From assembly GCA_036563895.1 (NCBI GenBank), contig DATCLN010000168.1, forward strand, positions 1 to 27,382: a stretch of 27,382 nt of DNA. Reading direction: 5' to 3'. The position numbers and the translations under genes are program-made. Position 1 is the stretch's first letter, and each line of letters starts with the position of its first letter. Shown in pieces: positions 7,241 to 15,103 of this stretch. The DNA is from ZCTH02-B3 sp036563895. Lineage in GTDB: Bacteria > Bacillota > Bacilli > Paenibacillales > Paenibacillaceae. The notes under the pieces are model-generated. The model saw nothing but the letters and a program-made list of their open reading frames with translations, was not told the DNA's origin and did no database searches.

Positions 7241-9340
7241 TCAATCCTGCAGAATGCCCAGGTGGACGACATACGCTTCGGCCAGCAGAGCCGTTCCTTT
7301 TTTCAGGTGCCGGTAGTACGTGCTCAGCGAAAGATTGAGGCGGGCGGCGATCGTTTCGTGCGTGCCGATTTTCCGGATATAGCACAGGTGCAGAATCTGG
7401 CCGCAAACGGCCTGGGCCCCGTTGCTCCGGGACCATGTTTCCAACAGCGAAACCACCAGTTTGCGGATGGTCTCCGCCGCCTTCGCCAGCTCCTGGCGGG
7501 AATGGCAGCGCATCCGCATGTACGGGCAGCGCCCGACGATATCCGCCCTTTGCTCGAAATCGTGGAAATGCACAAGCAGGTTTTTGACATGGGCATGCGC
7601 TTCCTCCCGGGACATACGGGGAGGAGAAGCCAGCCGGTGTTCGCCGCTTCCCGAGCTCATCACCGCGTTCAGCGTCTCGACGTCCTTCAGATCCAGCCGG
7701 CAGGCCTTGTGATACAGTCCGTTCTCCGTCGTATAATCGGCCCACGGCAACGGTTCGAAGCCAATCCCTTCCATGAGGCGGTGGGCCTCCAGGAACGGCG
7801 TGATCACGATCATCCGCCCCCGGCCCGCCAGCTTCGAAAACCCGTACAGAAACACCTCGCCGACCGCGCTTGCGCCATATTCGGGAAGGAACGCGGCGAT
7901 CCACATGACCGTATCGCCTTCCGTCTCCTCCGAACGGGCGATATAGTTTCTGTAGACCGGATTGCGCTGCAGTTCCCGCCGGACCCCGGGCGTCAGCGGC
8001 AGCATGGACATGAACACCGCCAGCCGGCCGCCGCGGTAGAAGCCGAAAAACGTCTCGGGCGACAATTCCCAGTAGGTTTCCAGATACTGTTCCTGATAGG
8101 TGCTTTCCCGGAAAAAGGCCGGCATGACGTTGTGAAAGGAGACGTACATCTCCCGTACCGCACCCAGTTCCTCCCTGCGCAGGGGACGGATGACGTATTG
8201 ATCCAGCGATTCCTGGTAGCAATACGTATGCAGCACGTCGTTGTCGGTCAAATAAAGCAGATTGACGTACAGATTCCGCTTCGCTTCGGAGTCGGCCGCC
8301 TCCAGCTTATCCATCCAGTACCTTCTTGCCCGGTTGACCATGGCGGCATAACGTTCCGGCGCGCGCCGGGCAAATTCTTTCCGGAACCAGAATCTGGCGG
8401 CCTTGACGATGCGCCAGCCGGCATCGGTCGGTTCGACGATCGGCAGGTCGCAGAACGCCCGGAACGATGCCGCCGGCACCCGGACCTCCAGCAGTCGGGA
8501 AATGGCGTCGATGTCGAAATTCCACAGCAGGGAAGCGGCGTCCAGCATGTCCAGTCCGTCATCGCCCAGCGGCATGCCCTGGAGCAGCTGCCGGGAAATG
8601 CGGTCGTAAAACTGTTGCTTGTAATAGTTCGAGCAGACTTCCTCGATGCCGGACTCGATCGTGTCTTCGCACAGGATGCGCAGGGCGACGGGAAGTCCCC
8701 TGGCGAATTTGGAAAGGTAATGGCACGTCTCAAAATCCCGGATGCCGTACGATTCAATGTAACGGAACGACGCGATCTGATCGAGGGGACGAAGCTCCAG
8801 ACGGACAATCGACCGGGCCCATCCCGCTTCGCCCGTCCACGACGCATCCGGCGGAAACCGCGAGGCGGCAAACACGCGCGCGGCCACCGGCAACGAAGGG
8901 AAGAACCGGACGCGCAGCCAATCGCTGACCGGTTTCCAGTCGTCGATGGAATCGAAGATCAGCACGGTTGGCGAATCCGCCGCCATCATCCCGGGAAGAC
9001 GGTCCTGCAGCTCTTCCAGACCGATCGCAAACCCCGCCTCCGTCACCGGAGGCGTTTCGTTTTCCGGTACAAACCGCTCCACATGAACGGCGTAGTCACA
9101 AGGCCATCCCCGCGCATGCTTGGACGGACCCTGAAGATGAAGAAAAAAGGCGGGGATGTTCGGATTTCTTCGGCAGAACTGGCGGAGCAGCGCCGTTTTC
9201 CCCAGACCGCTGAGCCCGTGAAGATATACCATCCGCCACTCCGGATGCAGCGCTTCCGCTTCCATCCTCCGCAATTCGGACTCGCGTCCCGTGAACCGGT
9301 CCGCACCCAGCCTGCCCAGTTCCTCCCGCACCGTTCTCAT
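7241..9340 (-). CDS. STAND-type NTPase with GNAT-like middle region and C-terminal HTH
   Basis: The function is unknown. The 699-residue product has a Walker A motif GLSGLGKT (42-49), a hydrophobic Walker B strand TVLIFDSIDD (125-134) and a GLPVAL motif (215-220) after a helical segment, as in NB-ARC/STAND ATPases. Residues about 381-555 (YVIRPLRREELGAVREMY to EAHRLMEGIGFEPLP) resemble a GNAT acetyltransferase fold. Residues about 642-690 (ILHLCYIRKIGTHETIAARL) look like a winged-helix or sigma region 4-like helix-turn-helix. This domain order suggests a signal-dependent transcription regulator; the signal is unknown. ATG 9340 is preferred because longer frames run through the divergent lipoprotein's promoter region. 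It is convergent with etfA and divergent from the lipoprotein gene. Confidence 0.75.
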   Translation of the reverse strand: MRTVREELGRLGADRFTGRESELRRMEAEALHPEWRMVYLHGLSGLGKTALLRQFCRRNPNIPAFFLHLQGPSKHARGWPCDYAVHVERFVPENETPPVTEAGFAIGLEELQDRLPGMMAADSPTVLIFDSIDDWKPVSDWLRVRFFPSLPVAARVFAASRFPPDASWTGEAGWARSIVRLELRPLDQIASFRYIESYGIRDFETCHYLSKFARGLPVALRILCEDTIESGIEEVCSNYYKQQFYDRISRQLLQGMPLGDDGLDMLDAASLLWNFDIDAISRLLEVRVPAASFRAFCDLPIVEPTDAGWRIVKAARFWFRKEFARRAPERYAAMVNRARRYWMDKLEAADSEAKRNLYVNLLYLTDNDVLHTYCYQESLDQYVIRPLRREELGAVREMYVSFHNVMPAFFRESTYQEQYLETYWELSPETFFGFYRGGRLAVFMSMLPLTPGVRRELQRNPVYRNYIARSEETEGDTVMWIAAFLPEYGASAVGEVFLYGFSKLAGRGRMIVITPFLEAHRLMEGIGFEPLPWADYTTENGLYHKACRLDLKDVETLNAVMSSGSGEHRLASPPRMSREEAHAHVKNLLVHFHDFEQRADIVGRCPYMRMRCHSRQELAKAAETIRKLVVSLLETWSRSNGAQAVCGQILHLCYIRKIGTHETIAARLNLSLSTYYRHLKKGTALLAEAYVVHLGILQD

Positions 9341-9404
9341 GAAAGCCGCCCCCCGGACACTTCCCCTCCGATCAATTAATAATAGTTTATGGAAAATCCC
9401 CAAA

Positions 9405-9419
9405 GGGTGCCAGACCCTG
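9405..9419. promoter_or_regulatory. Small palindrome in a divergent intergenic region
   Basis: AGGGT and ACCCT flank a 5-base centre, between the start of the STAND protein gene (9340, minus) and the lipoprotein gene (9528, plus). A TTGACA lies next to it on the minus strand but has no good -10 at the right distance. It may be a regulator site; the support is positional only. Confidence 0.25.
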
Positions 9420-9527
9420 TCAATGGAATGAGAGTTCGCCAACTTCAACTTGGCATGGAAAATGACAGTCTCGGGGTGGTATAGGAGTGATGGAAAAGTT
9501 TTGACGGAACCGGGGGAGAACGATCGG

Positions 9528-10016
9528 ATGAACCTGAAGGGAAAACTGGCCTTTGGCGCGACCATCCTGGCGATCTCGGCATGGTTGTTGGCGGCCTGCG
9601 GCGGAGGCGGGAACGGCGACGCGGCGAACAGAGCCGATGGGAACGGAGGAAAGGAAGGGACATCCGCCGGCGCGGCGAAAGACGCGTTCGAGATCCGCCA
9701 GAAGATCCCCGAGCAGTTCCCCAGGGACATTCCGTTTCCGGACGATTACACGGTCACCATGGGAACGGCCATAACGGATTCCGGGGAAGGCGTCACGACG
9801 TCGATCGATTATTTGACCAACGAGAGCATGGAATCCATCATCGGCATGTATAAAACCTACTTGCAAGACAACGGGTATGACGTCACCGAGGTGACGGATC
9901 CGCCGAACATCACCGGCATGAAGGACAATAAGACGCTCATCATCTTGATAAACGAAAGCTATGACGATCATTATTCGATTAAGGTTTCCGTCATGTATCA
10001 AGACCGAAAATCATGA
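9528..10016 (+). CDS. Putative lipoprotein of unknown function
   Basis: The 162-residue product starts with a lipoprotein signal peptide: a basic start (MNLKGK), a hydrophobic stretch and the lipobox LAAC, followed by a glycine-rich linker. It should be anchored to the outer face of the membrane. The mature domain (about 100 residues, from IRQKIPEQFPRDIPFPDD) recalls small secreted Firmicutes proteins, but no family was recognised. ATG 9528 is chosen because GGGGGAGAA lies 8 bases upstream and the signal peptide begins there; an in-frame ATG at 9450 would place 26 odd residues before it. A DUF2269-type reading frame follows 37 bases later. Confidence 0.78.
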   Translation: MNLKGKLAFGATILAISAWLLAACGGGGNGDAANRADGNGGKEGTSAGAAKDAFEIRQKIPEQFPRDIPFPDDYTVTMGTAITDSGEGVTTSIDYLTNESMESIIGMYKTYLQDNGYDVTEVTDPPNITGMKDNKTLIILINESYDDHYSIKVSVMYQDRKS

Positions 10017-10053
10017 TACTTCCTTCATAATACTTCCGGGAAGGGGATCCCGC

Positions 10054-10516
10054 ATGTCCATCAACGGTTACGGGTTGTCTGAATGTCCTGAGCGCCGTCG
10101 TCGGCATCGGACCGACCTTTTTCGGGCACATCCTGTTCCGCAGCGGGCAGACGCTCGGCCAGCTGAGGGGATCTCTCGGCCTGATGAGAATCCTGGAAAA
10201 GTTCCCCAAAATCCTGGGTTCGCTCGCCGTGCTCACCGGCCTGCTGCTCGCCTGGCTGGGCGATTACGGATTCGGCCAGTTCTGGATTTACGGTTCCATC
10301 GCCCTGTATGTCATCATTCAAATCCTTGTCATCGGCGTTCTGGCGCCCATCGCGAAGAAGGTGGCCGCCCAGGCCTTTTCCTCCGCCGAATCCCCCGACC
10401 GGCCCCTTTCGCCGGAGCTCGCCGCAGGCGTGGCCAGGGTGAACGGACTGCAATATTTGATCAGCGCCCTCGGCGTGCTCCTCTTTCTGTTCATGTTCTT
10501 CAAACCGACGTTGTAA
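10054..10516 (+). pseudogene. DUF2269-type membrane protein with frameshift near its start
   Basis: A small integral membrane protein family of unknown function. The frame ending at the TAA at 10514 reads LNVLSAVVGIGPTFFGHIL upstream of its first ATG (10184), which is the conserved N-terminal membrane segment of DUF2269 proteins. No ATG, GTG or TTG exists in that frame before an upstream stop. ATG 10054 has a good GGAAGGGG site 7 bases upstream and encodes MSINGYGL, but in a frame offset by one base. Joining the two near 10077-10082 would restore a normal start, so a two-base loss or one-base gain is likely. Either the gene is broken, the assembly has an error, or a shortened 110-residue form (10184-10516) with about three membrane segments is made. 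Confidence 0.6.
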
Positions 10517-10548
10517 CCGTTCGGGAATCGGGAGAAATGGGTGAACCG

Positions 10549-10583
10549 TCAAAAAAGGCAGCGTCAGGCGCTGCCTTTTTTGA
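10549..10583. terminator. Bidirectional intrinsic terminator
   Basis: A perfect 15-base inverted repeat with a 5-base loop: the GC-rich core GGCAGCG/CGCTGCC is flanked by six A on the left and six T on the right. It serves both the plus-strand DUF2269 frame and the convergent glucosidase gene. Confidence 0.9.
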
Positions 10584-10652
10584 TGCTGCACCTGTCAGGC
10601 GATGCTGCAGAACATCGTACAAAACCATGTGGCGGCCGGACCAAAGGTCTTT

Positions 10653-12332
10653 TCACGGAAGCAGCCGGTACACCCGCGCCTCGTAGGGCCTCAGCTCCAG
10701 CCGGTCGATGGGCTCCCGCCCGTCGGCGTCGGCGTAGTTGGCGATCATGAGCTGCCGGCCCGAATGGCGCAAATGTTCGGGCAGCTCGAACCGCGCTTCC
10801 CGCCTGGAGAAATTGAGCATGACAAGCCACCGCTCCTGCCCCAGCGTGCGGGTGAAGGCGTAGATCTGCGGATGGTCCTCCAGGATGAGATCGTACCGGC
10901 CGTAGACCACGATGTCGTGTTCCCTGCGCAGGCGGATCAGCTTTTTGTAATAATGAAGGATCGAATCGGGGTCGGCGAGGGACTCTTTGGCGTTGATCTC
11001 GGTAAAATTGGGATTCACCTTGATCCAGGGTGTCCCGGACGTGAAACCCGCATTGGGCGAGTCGTCCCACTGCATGGGCGTCCGGGCGTTGTCCCGCCCC
11101 TTCGCGTGAATCAGCCTGAGCACCCAGTCCGCCGGCAGGCCGCGTTCCAGGGTGTATTCCCGGTACATGTTCAGCGTTTCGATGTCCCGGTAATCCTCAA
11201 TGGAGCCGAACTTGACGTTGGTCATGCCCAGCTCTTCGCCCTGGTAGATGAACGGCGTCCCCTGCAGCGTGTGCAACAGGGTGGCCAGCAGTTTCGCCGA
11301 TTCCTTGCGGTACTTGCCGTCGTCCCCGAAGCGCGACACCATCCGCGGCTGGTCGTGGTTGTTCAGGTACAGCGCGTTCCAGCCGATGTCCGCAAGGCCC
11401 GCCTGCCACTTGTGCATCACGGCCCGGAACTCCCGCAGGGTCCACGGCTTCAGGTCCCATTTGCCGCCCGGGCCGGCGTCCAGCTCCATGTGCTCGAACT
11501 GGAACACCATCTGCAGCTCGCCCCGGTCCTCCCCCGTGTACAGCCGGGCCTGTTCCACGGTGACCCCCGGCGTTTCGCCCACGGTCATGACGTCGTAGCG
11601 GGACAGCACTTCCCGGTGCATTTCCTGCAGGAATTCGTGCACCCGCGGCCCGTTGAGGAAGTGTTCGCCTCCCCAGGCGTAGCGGGCTTCCCCGACGCTC
11701 GGCAGGCCGGGGGTCTTGGAGATGCAGTTGATGACGTCCATGCGGAACCCGTCCACGCCCTTGTCCAGCCAGAATCTCATGATGTCGTAGACTTCCTGCC
11801 GCACGCGGGGGTTTTCCCAGTTGAGGTCGGGCTGCTTGCGGGAAAAAAGGTGCAAATAGTACTCTCCCGTGCGTTCGTCGTACTCCCAGGCCGATCCGCC
11901 GAAAAAGGAAAGCCAGTTGTTCGGCTCCCGGCCGTCCTGGCCGGGGCGCCAGATGTAGTAATCGCGGTAGGGGTTGTTCCTGGATGACCGGGACGCGACA
12001 AACCAGGGGTGCTCGTCGGAAGTGTGGTTGACGACCAGGTCCATCATCAGCTTCATGCCCCGCCTATGGATGCCTTCCAGCAACTCCTCCCAGTCCGCCA
12101 TCGTGCCGAATTCGTCCATGATGTCGCGGTAATCGCTGATGTCGTATCCGTTGTCGTCGTTGGGCGACTTGTACACCGGGCAGAGCCAGATGACATCGGC
12201 GCCCAGCTCCCGGATGTAATCCAGCTTCGACAGGATGCCCCGCAAATCGCCGATGCCGTCGCCGTTCGAGTCCATGAAGCTGCGGGGATAAATCTGGTAG
12301 ACCACGGCTTCCTTCCAGTACGCTCTGCGCAT
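10653..12332 (-). CDS. malL: Oligo-1,6-glucosidase (GH13 alpha-glucosidase)
   Basis: A cytosolic GH13 exo-glucosidase that removes glucose from the non-reducing end of isomalto-oligosaccharides and related sugars. The 559-residue product matches B. cereus oligo-1,6-glucosidase (558) almost site for site. It has the calcium loop DSNGDGIGD (21-29), region I DLVVNH (98-103), QPDLNWEN, region II GFRMDVIN with nucleophile D199, acid/base E253 in TVGETPG, and D327 in NNHDQPR. V200 after the nucleophile is the residue known to favour alpha-1,6 over alpha-1,4 bonds in this subfamily. No signal peptide is present. ATG 12332 has GGGGG 6 bases upstream; an ATG two codons earlier overlaps that site. The gene stands alone, so its sugar source is not evident. 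Confidence 0.92.
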   Translation of the reverse strand: MRRAYWKEAVVYQIYPRSFMDSNGDGIGDLRGILSKLDYIRELGADVIWLCPVYKSPNDDNGYDISDYRDIMDEFGTMADWEELLEGIHRRGMKLMMDLVVNHTSDEHPWFVASRSSRNNPYRDYYIWRPGQDGREPNNWLSFFGGSAWEYDERTGEYYLHLFSRKQPDLNWENPRVRQEVYDIMRFWLDKGVDGFRMDVINCISKTPGLPSVGEARYAWGGEHFLNGPRVHEFLQEMHREVLSRYDVMTVGETPGVTVEQARLYTGEDRGELQMVFQFEHMELDAGPGGKWDLKPWTLREFRAVMHKWQAGLADIGWNALYLNNHDQPRMVSRFGDDGKYRKESAKLLATLLHTLQGTPFIYQGEELGMTNVKFGSIEDYRDIETLNMYREYTLERGLPADWVLRLIHAKGRDNARTPMQWDDSPNAGFTSGTPWIKVNPNFTEINAKESLADPDSILHYYKKLIRLRREHDIVVYGRYDLILEDHPQIYAFTRTLGQERWLVMLNFSRREARFELPEHLRHSGRQLMIANYADADGREPIDRLELRPYEARVYRLLP

Positions 12333-12410
12333 GCCCATCCCCCGTCAGGCGCGTTTTCCTGTTGTCCCGATTTTCCCCGGCCAATTCTTCCGCTTTCCCC
12401 CGGGTTGCCC

Positions 12411-12463
12411 GACCGGTCCTTTTCCGGTTGCCCCCGTTTCCCTCGGCCGGACCTTTTCCGGTT
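12411..12463. repeat. Two near-identical 19-base hairpin-forming repeats in the malL leader
   Basis: Copies at 12411-12429 and 12445-12463 match at 17 of 19 positions, each with short complementary ends (ACCGG...CCGGT or CCGG...CCGG). They lie between the probable malL promoter and its start codon, in the predicted 5' leader. Confidence 0.5.
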
Positions 12464-12500
12464 TATGGTTCCGCTGCATGTCCGATGCCATATCAAGAAG

Positions 12501-12529
12501 ATTGTAACGGTTCCGCGCTCAAGCCGCAA
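12501..12529 (-). promoter_or_regulatory. malL: Probable sigma-A promoter of malL
   Basis: On the minus strand TTGCGG (12529-12524), a 17-base spacer and TACAAT (12506-12501) form a reasonable promoter just beyond the stop of the upstream gene. It implies a leader of about 160 bases. Confidence 0.45.
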
Positions 12530-12539
12530 TGCGTTTTTT

Positions 12540-13259
12540 TCACCGCCGCAATTTGCGGGTGACCGCGTCGGCCAGCGTCCGCCCCCGGAACTCGACGTCG
12601 ACGAACGCGGGACGGTACGGCGGGACTTCGCCGGCTGCCGGGGCTGTCGGAAAGAACAAGTCGCGCAGCGCGTCTCTTTCCACCCTGAACAGTCTGCCTT
12701 CCACCCTTTCCCCTACGCGCTCGGCAAGATCGGGTAACGCACGCCCGGCTTCCGCACCCGACACCGTCAACACATGGTCCCGCAGCACAGCCGGACCGAG
12801 ATCGCATCCGCCTCCCGCAAGGCGCTCCGCCATATCGTCCGATCCGTACGAGAAATAATAAAAATCGGACCGCTCCCTGACGAGGCGCTCCCATTTCCAG
12901 TCGCCGGAGACGAGGCGCACGCCGTCCTCCGGGGGCTCATACACCACATACACATAAGCCTCGCGGCGGCCGCCTTCGGTGTAGACGGCGCATGTCACGC
13001 GGTCGTATTCGTTGGGTCCCTCCGGGCCGGTGTATCCTTCCAGCTCGTCCAGTTCTGCCAAAATGTCGGCGTCGACTTCGTACAGCTCGCCGTACACCCT
13101 GTCCTCCGGATGCGGCACCGCGACGGGATACCCCAGGCCGGTGTCCCAGAGCCGGGCGAAAATGTGCGCCTGGCCGGATATCCGTTTCGCGCCGCGCATC
13201 AGGCCGTGATTCGATTCATGCCGGCGCAACGTGCCGTAGACAAATACGCATAAAGCCAT
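12540..13259 (-). CDS. Two-domain gamma-glutamylcyclotransferase (AIG2)-like protein
   Basis: GGCT-fold enzymes release 5-oxoproline from gamma-glutamyl amines; this protein's substrate is unknown. The 239 residues look like two fused GGCT-type domains. The first (1-110) has the substrate-loop motif VFVYGTLRRHES and LDELEGY, where E74 is the likely catalytic acid. The second (about 133-239) begins YYFSYGSDDMAERL, the YGS-type loop of classical GGCT, and continues with VEGRLFRVERDALRDLFFP, where the usual acidic LDxxEG is lost. The first domain is probably active and the second degenerate. GGGGAG lies 7 bases before ATG 13259. It lies 207 bases upstream of malL on the same strand. Confidence 0.75.
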   Translation of the reverse strand: MALCVFVYGTLRRHESNHGLMRGAKRISGQAHIFARLWDTGLGYPVAVPHPEDRVYGELYEVDADILAELDELEGYTGPEGPNEYDRVTCAVYTEGGRREAYVYVVYEPPEDGVRLVSGDWKWERLVRERSDFYYFSYGSDDMAERLAGGGCDLGPAVLRDHVLTVSGAEAGRALPDLAERVGERVEGRLFRVERDALRDLFFPTAPAAGEVPPYRPAFVDVEFRGRTLADAVTRKLRR

Positions 13260-13406
13260 CGCGTGCTCCCCGCCTCTCCCCAGATCCGGACCAAAGGCCC
13301 GGCAGTCCCCGCAGTCATCCCGCAGTCATTATTTTACAACGGCCGCTCCGCTCTCCCCACCCTCCATGGGCATGATAAGATCAACATTACGGGCATGTTT
13401 TTTTCG

Positions 13407-13435
13407 TTGACAGGTGACCGATGTTGCAATATAAT
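13407..13435 (+). promoter_or_regulatory. Consensus sigma-A promoter of the TRAP transporter operon
   Basis: TTGACA (13407-13412), exactly 17 bases, then TATAAT (13430-13435): perfect in both hexamers and spacing. Such a strong promoter is usually held down by a repressor, in keeping with the operators over and just after it. Confidence 0.9.
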
Positions 13436-13446
13436 TAGTTGCAACA
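13422..13446. promoter_or_regulatory. Inverted repeat over the -10 of the dctP promoter
   Basis: TGTTGCAA and TTGCAACA form perfect 8-base arms around a 9-base centre that contains the TATAAT box. A single TGTTGCAA arm recurs just after the predicted promoter of the second GntR gene (18400-18407). It is probably a repressor site of one of the two GntR proteins (inference). Confidence 0.6.
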
Positions 13447-13449
13447 AAA

Positions 13450-13460
13450 TTGTTCAACAA
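13450..13460. promoter_or_regulatory. TTGTTNAACAA operator, copy 1 (dctPQM)
   Basis: TTGTTCAACAA is a perfect palindrome around C, just downstream of the predicted transcription start. The same element occurs in front of the dioxygenase gene (18182-18192) and the catabolic operon (19379-19389). Confidence 0.7.
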
Positions 13461-13498
13461 AAATGAACTCAAAAATTATGAACGGGGTGACCAAACAG

Positions 13499-14575
13499 AT
13501 GAAAAAAATGGTTGTCGGCCTGGTATTGATGTTAACGCTTTCTCTTCTGGCAGCGTGCGGCGGAGGGTCCGGTGGCGGTTCGCAATCCGCTTCGACGCCT
13601 TCTCCTTCCCCGTCGCCCCAGCAGCAACAGCAGCAGACCCAGCAGCCGTCGTCTCCCGCGGCGCAAAAACCGAGCTACAAATTCAAGCTGGGTCATGAAG
13701 CCAACGACACCCACGTCAAGCACATGACGGCGGAAAAGTTCAAGGAAGAGCTGGAAGCCAGAAGCGGCGGACGCATGACGGTCGACATCTATCCCTCCAG
13801 ACAGCTCGGCACGGAAGCGGAAATGGTGCAGCAGGTGGAGACGGGAACCCTCGACTTCGCCCTCATCAGCAACGGTTACATGAGCAGCCGCTCCGAATCG
13901 ATGAACGGATGGTTCATGCCGTTCATGTTCGAGAACCTGTCGGAAGCCGCCAAGGCGCGGCAGAGCGAAGCGGCGAAGCAGATGATGAAGGATCTGGAGG
14001 CCCAGGGCCTGGTCGGCTTCGACGTGTTCTTCGCCGGCAACCGTCACGTCCTCATGAAGAACACCGAAGTCAAGACGCTGGACGACCTGAAGGGCAAGAA
14101 GCTGCGCGTGCCGGGCAGCCCGGTGTTCCAGGAATTCTGGAACAAGATCGGCGCGGGACCGACGCCGATGCCGCTGCCGGAAGTGTACACCTCGCTCCAG
14201 ACGGGCGTCATCGACGGCATCGACGTGGACCTGGACGCTTTGCTGTCGCAAAAGTACTATGAAATCAGCAAATATCTGATCCTCACCAACCACATCACGT
14301 TCCCGGAAGTCGCCATCGGCAGCAAGATCGTGTTCGACAAACTGGACGCGGAAGATCAGCAAATCGTCAGGGAAGCGATGCTGGCGGCCGTGGAGTGGGG
14401 CGTCCAAAAAGGGATCGAGCTGGAGTCGTCCCGCGTGGAAGAAGCGAAGGCCAAAGGGCTTACGGTCACCACGCTGCCGGACATCGCCCCGTTCCTGCAA
14501 GTCGCCCAGGAAATCCACGACGCGTATGCCGCGAAAAACGCCGTCATCAAAGCCTTCATCGAGCAAAACAAATAA
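13499..14575 (+). CDS. dctP: TRAP transporter solute-binding protein DctP
   Basis: An extracytoplasmic binding protein that hands an organic acid to the DctQM permease. The 358-residue lipoprotein has a signal peptide ending in the lipobox LAAC (C20), then a low-complexity linker of about 38 residues rich in Gly, Ser, Pro and a run of six Gln. The DctP domain follows: KLGHEANDTHVKHMTAEKFK, YPSRQLGTEAEMVQQVETG, and the ligand-binding block LDDLKGKKLRVPGSP with its conserved Arg (R in KLRVPG, which pairs with the ligand carboxylate in this family), then PEVYTSLQTGVIDGID. ATG 13499 has GGGGTGA 8 bases upstream; earlier in-frame starts overlap the operator. An aromatic acid is the likely ligand, given the catabolic genes nearby (inference). 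Confidence 0.92.
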   Translation: MKKMVVGLVLMLTLSLLAACGGGSGGGSQSASTPSPSPSPQQQQQQTQQPSSPAAQKPSYKFKLGHEANDTHVKHMTAEKFKEELEARSGGRMTVDIYPSRQLGTEAEMVQQVETGTLDFALISNGYMSSRSESMNGWFMPFMFENLSEAAKARQSEAAKQMMKDLEAQGLVGFDVFFAGNRHVLMKNTEVKTLDDLKGKKLRVPGSPVFQEFWNKIGAGPTPMPLPEVYTSLQTGVIDGIDVDLDALLSQKYYEISKYLILTNHITFPEVAIGSKIVFDKLDAEDQQIVREAMLAAVEWGVQKGIELESSRVEEAKAKGLTVTTLPDIAPFLQVAQEIHDAYAAKNAVIKAFIEQNK

Positions 14576-14620
14576 AACCGATCCTGATGGCTTGCCGGGA
14601 GGCTTGTTAGGAGGCTTGTG

Positions 14621-15103
14621 ATGAAGCTGCTGCACAAACTCAGCAACGCCATTTTCGAGGTTGAGCGCGTGCTGGTCATCGTCCTGATGACGGTGATGCT
14701 CGTCTCCATCTTCGCCCAGGTGTTGTTCCGGTACGCGTTCAACCACCCGCTTCACTGGCCGGAGGAGCTGGCCATCTACACCCTGGTGTGGGTGACCTTC
14801 ATCGGGGGGAGCATGGGGATCAAACGGCAGCAAGCCGCTGCCGTTACTTTTCTTTTCGACCGGCTCTCCCCGGGCGCCCGCCGCGCGGTGCTGTATCTCG
14901 GCTGGACGCTGATCGTGGCGTTCGCCGCCTTCATCATCTATCTTTCGGTCCGCTGGCTGAGCCTGCCTTCCATGTTCCTGCAAAAATCGCCTTCGCTGGG
15001 GTTCGCCATGTTCTATCCCTATCTGGCGGTGCCCATCGGCTTTGCGGGCATGGCGGTGCATTCCCTTGATCTGCTCGTCCGCGCCGGCAAGGAGGAATCC
15101 TGA
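14621..15103 (+). CDS. dctQ: TRAP transporter small permease DctQ
   Basis: The small four-helix membrane subunit of a TRAP transporter. The 160-residue product has four hydrophobic segments and the family block FRYAFNHPLHWPEELAIYTL followed by GGSMGIKRQQ. ATG 14621 has AGGAGG 6 bases upstream; a GTG one codon earlier is less well spaced. Its stop overlaps the dctM start by one base (TGATG), so the two subunits are translationally coupled. Confidence 0.9.
   Translation: MKLLHKLSNAIFEVERVLVIVLMTVMLVSIFAQVLFRYAFNHPLHWPEELAIYTLVWVTFIGGSMGIKRQQAAAVTFLFDRLSPGARRAVLYLGWTLIVAFAAFIIYLSVRWLSLPSMFLQKSPSLGFAMFYPYLAVPIGFAGMAVHSLDLLVRAGKEES

Noticed and set aside
7262..9379. A 705-codon plus-strand frame opposite the STAND gene
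   Set aside because: It is an antisense shadow in GC-rich DNA; the minus strand shows P-loop and helix-turn-helix motifs, this frame none.
13306..13330. Short direct repeat CCCGCAGTCAT upstream of the GGCT-like gene
   Set aside because: Only two 11-base copies with no clear placement relative to a promoter; probably chance or slippage.
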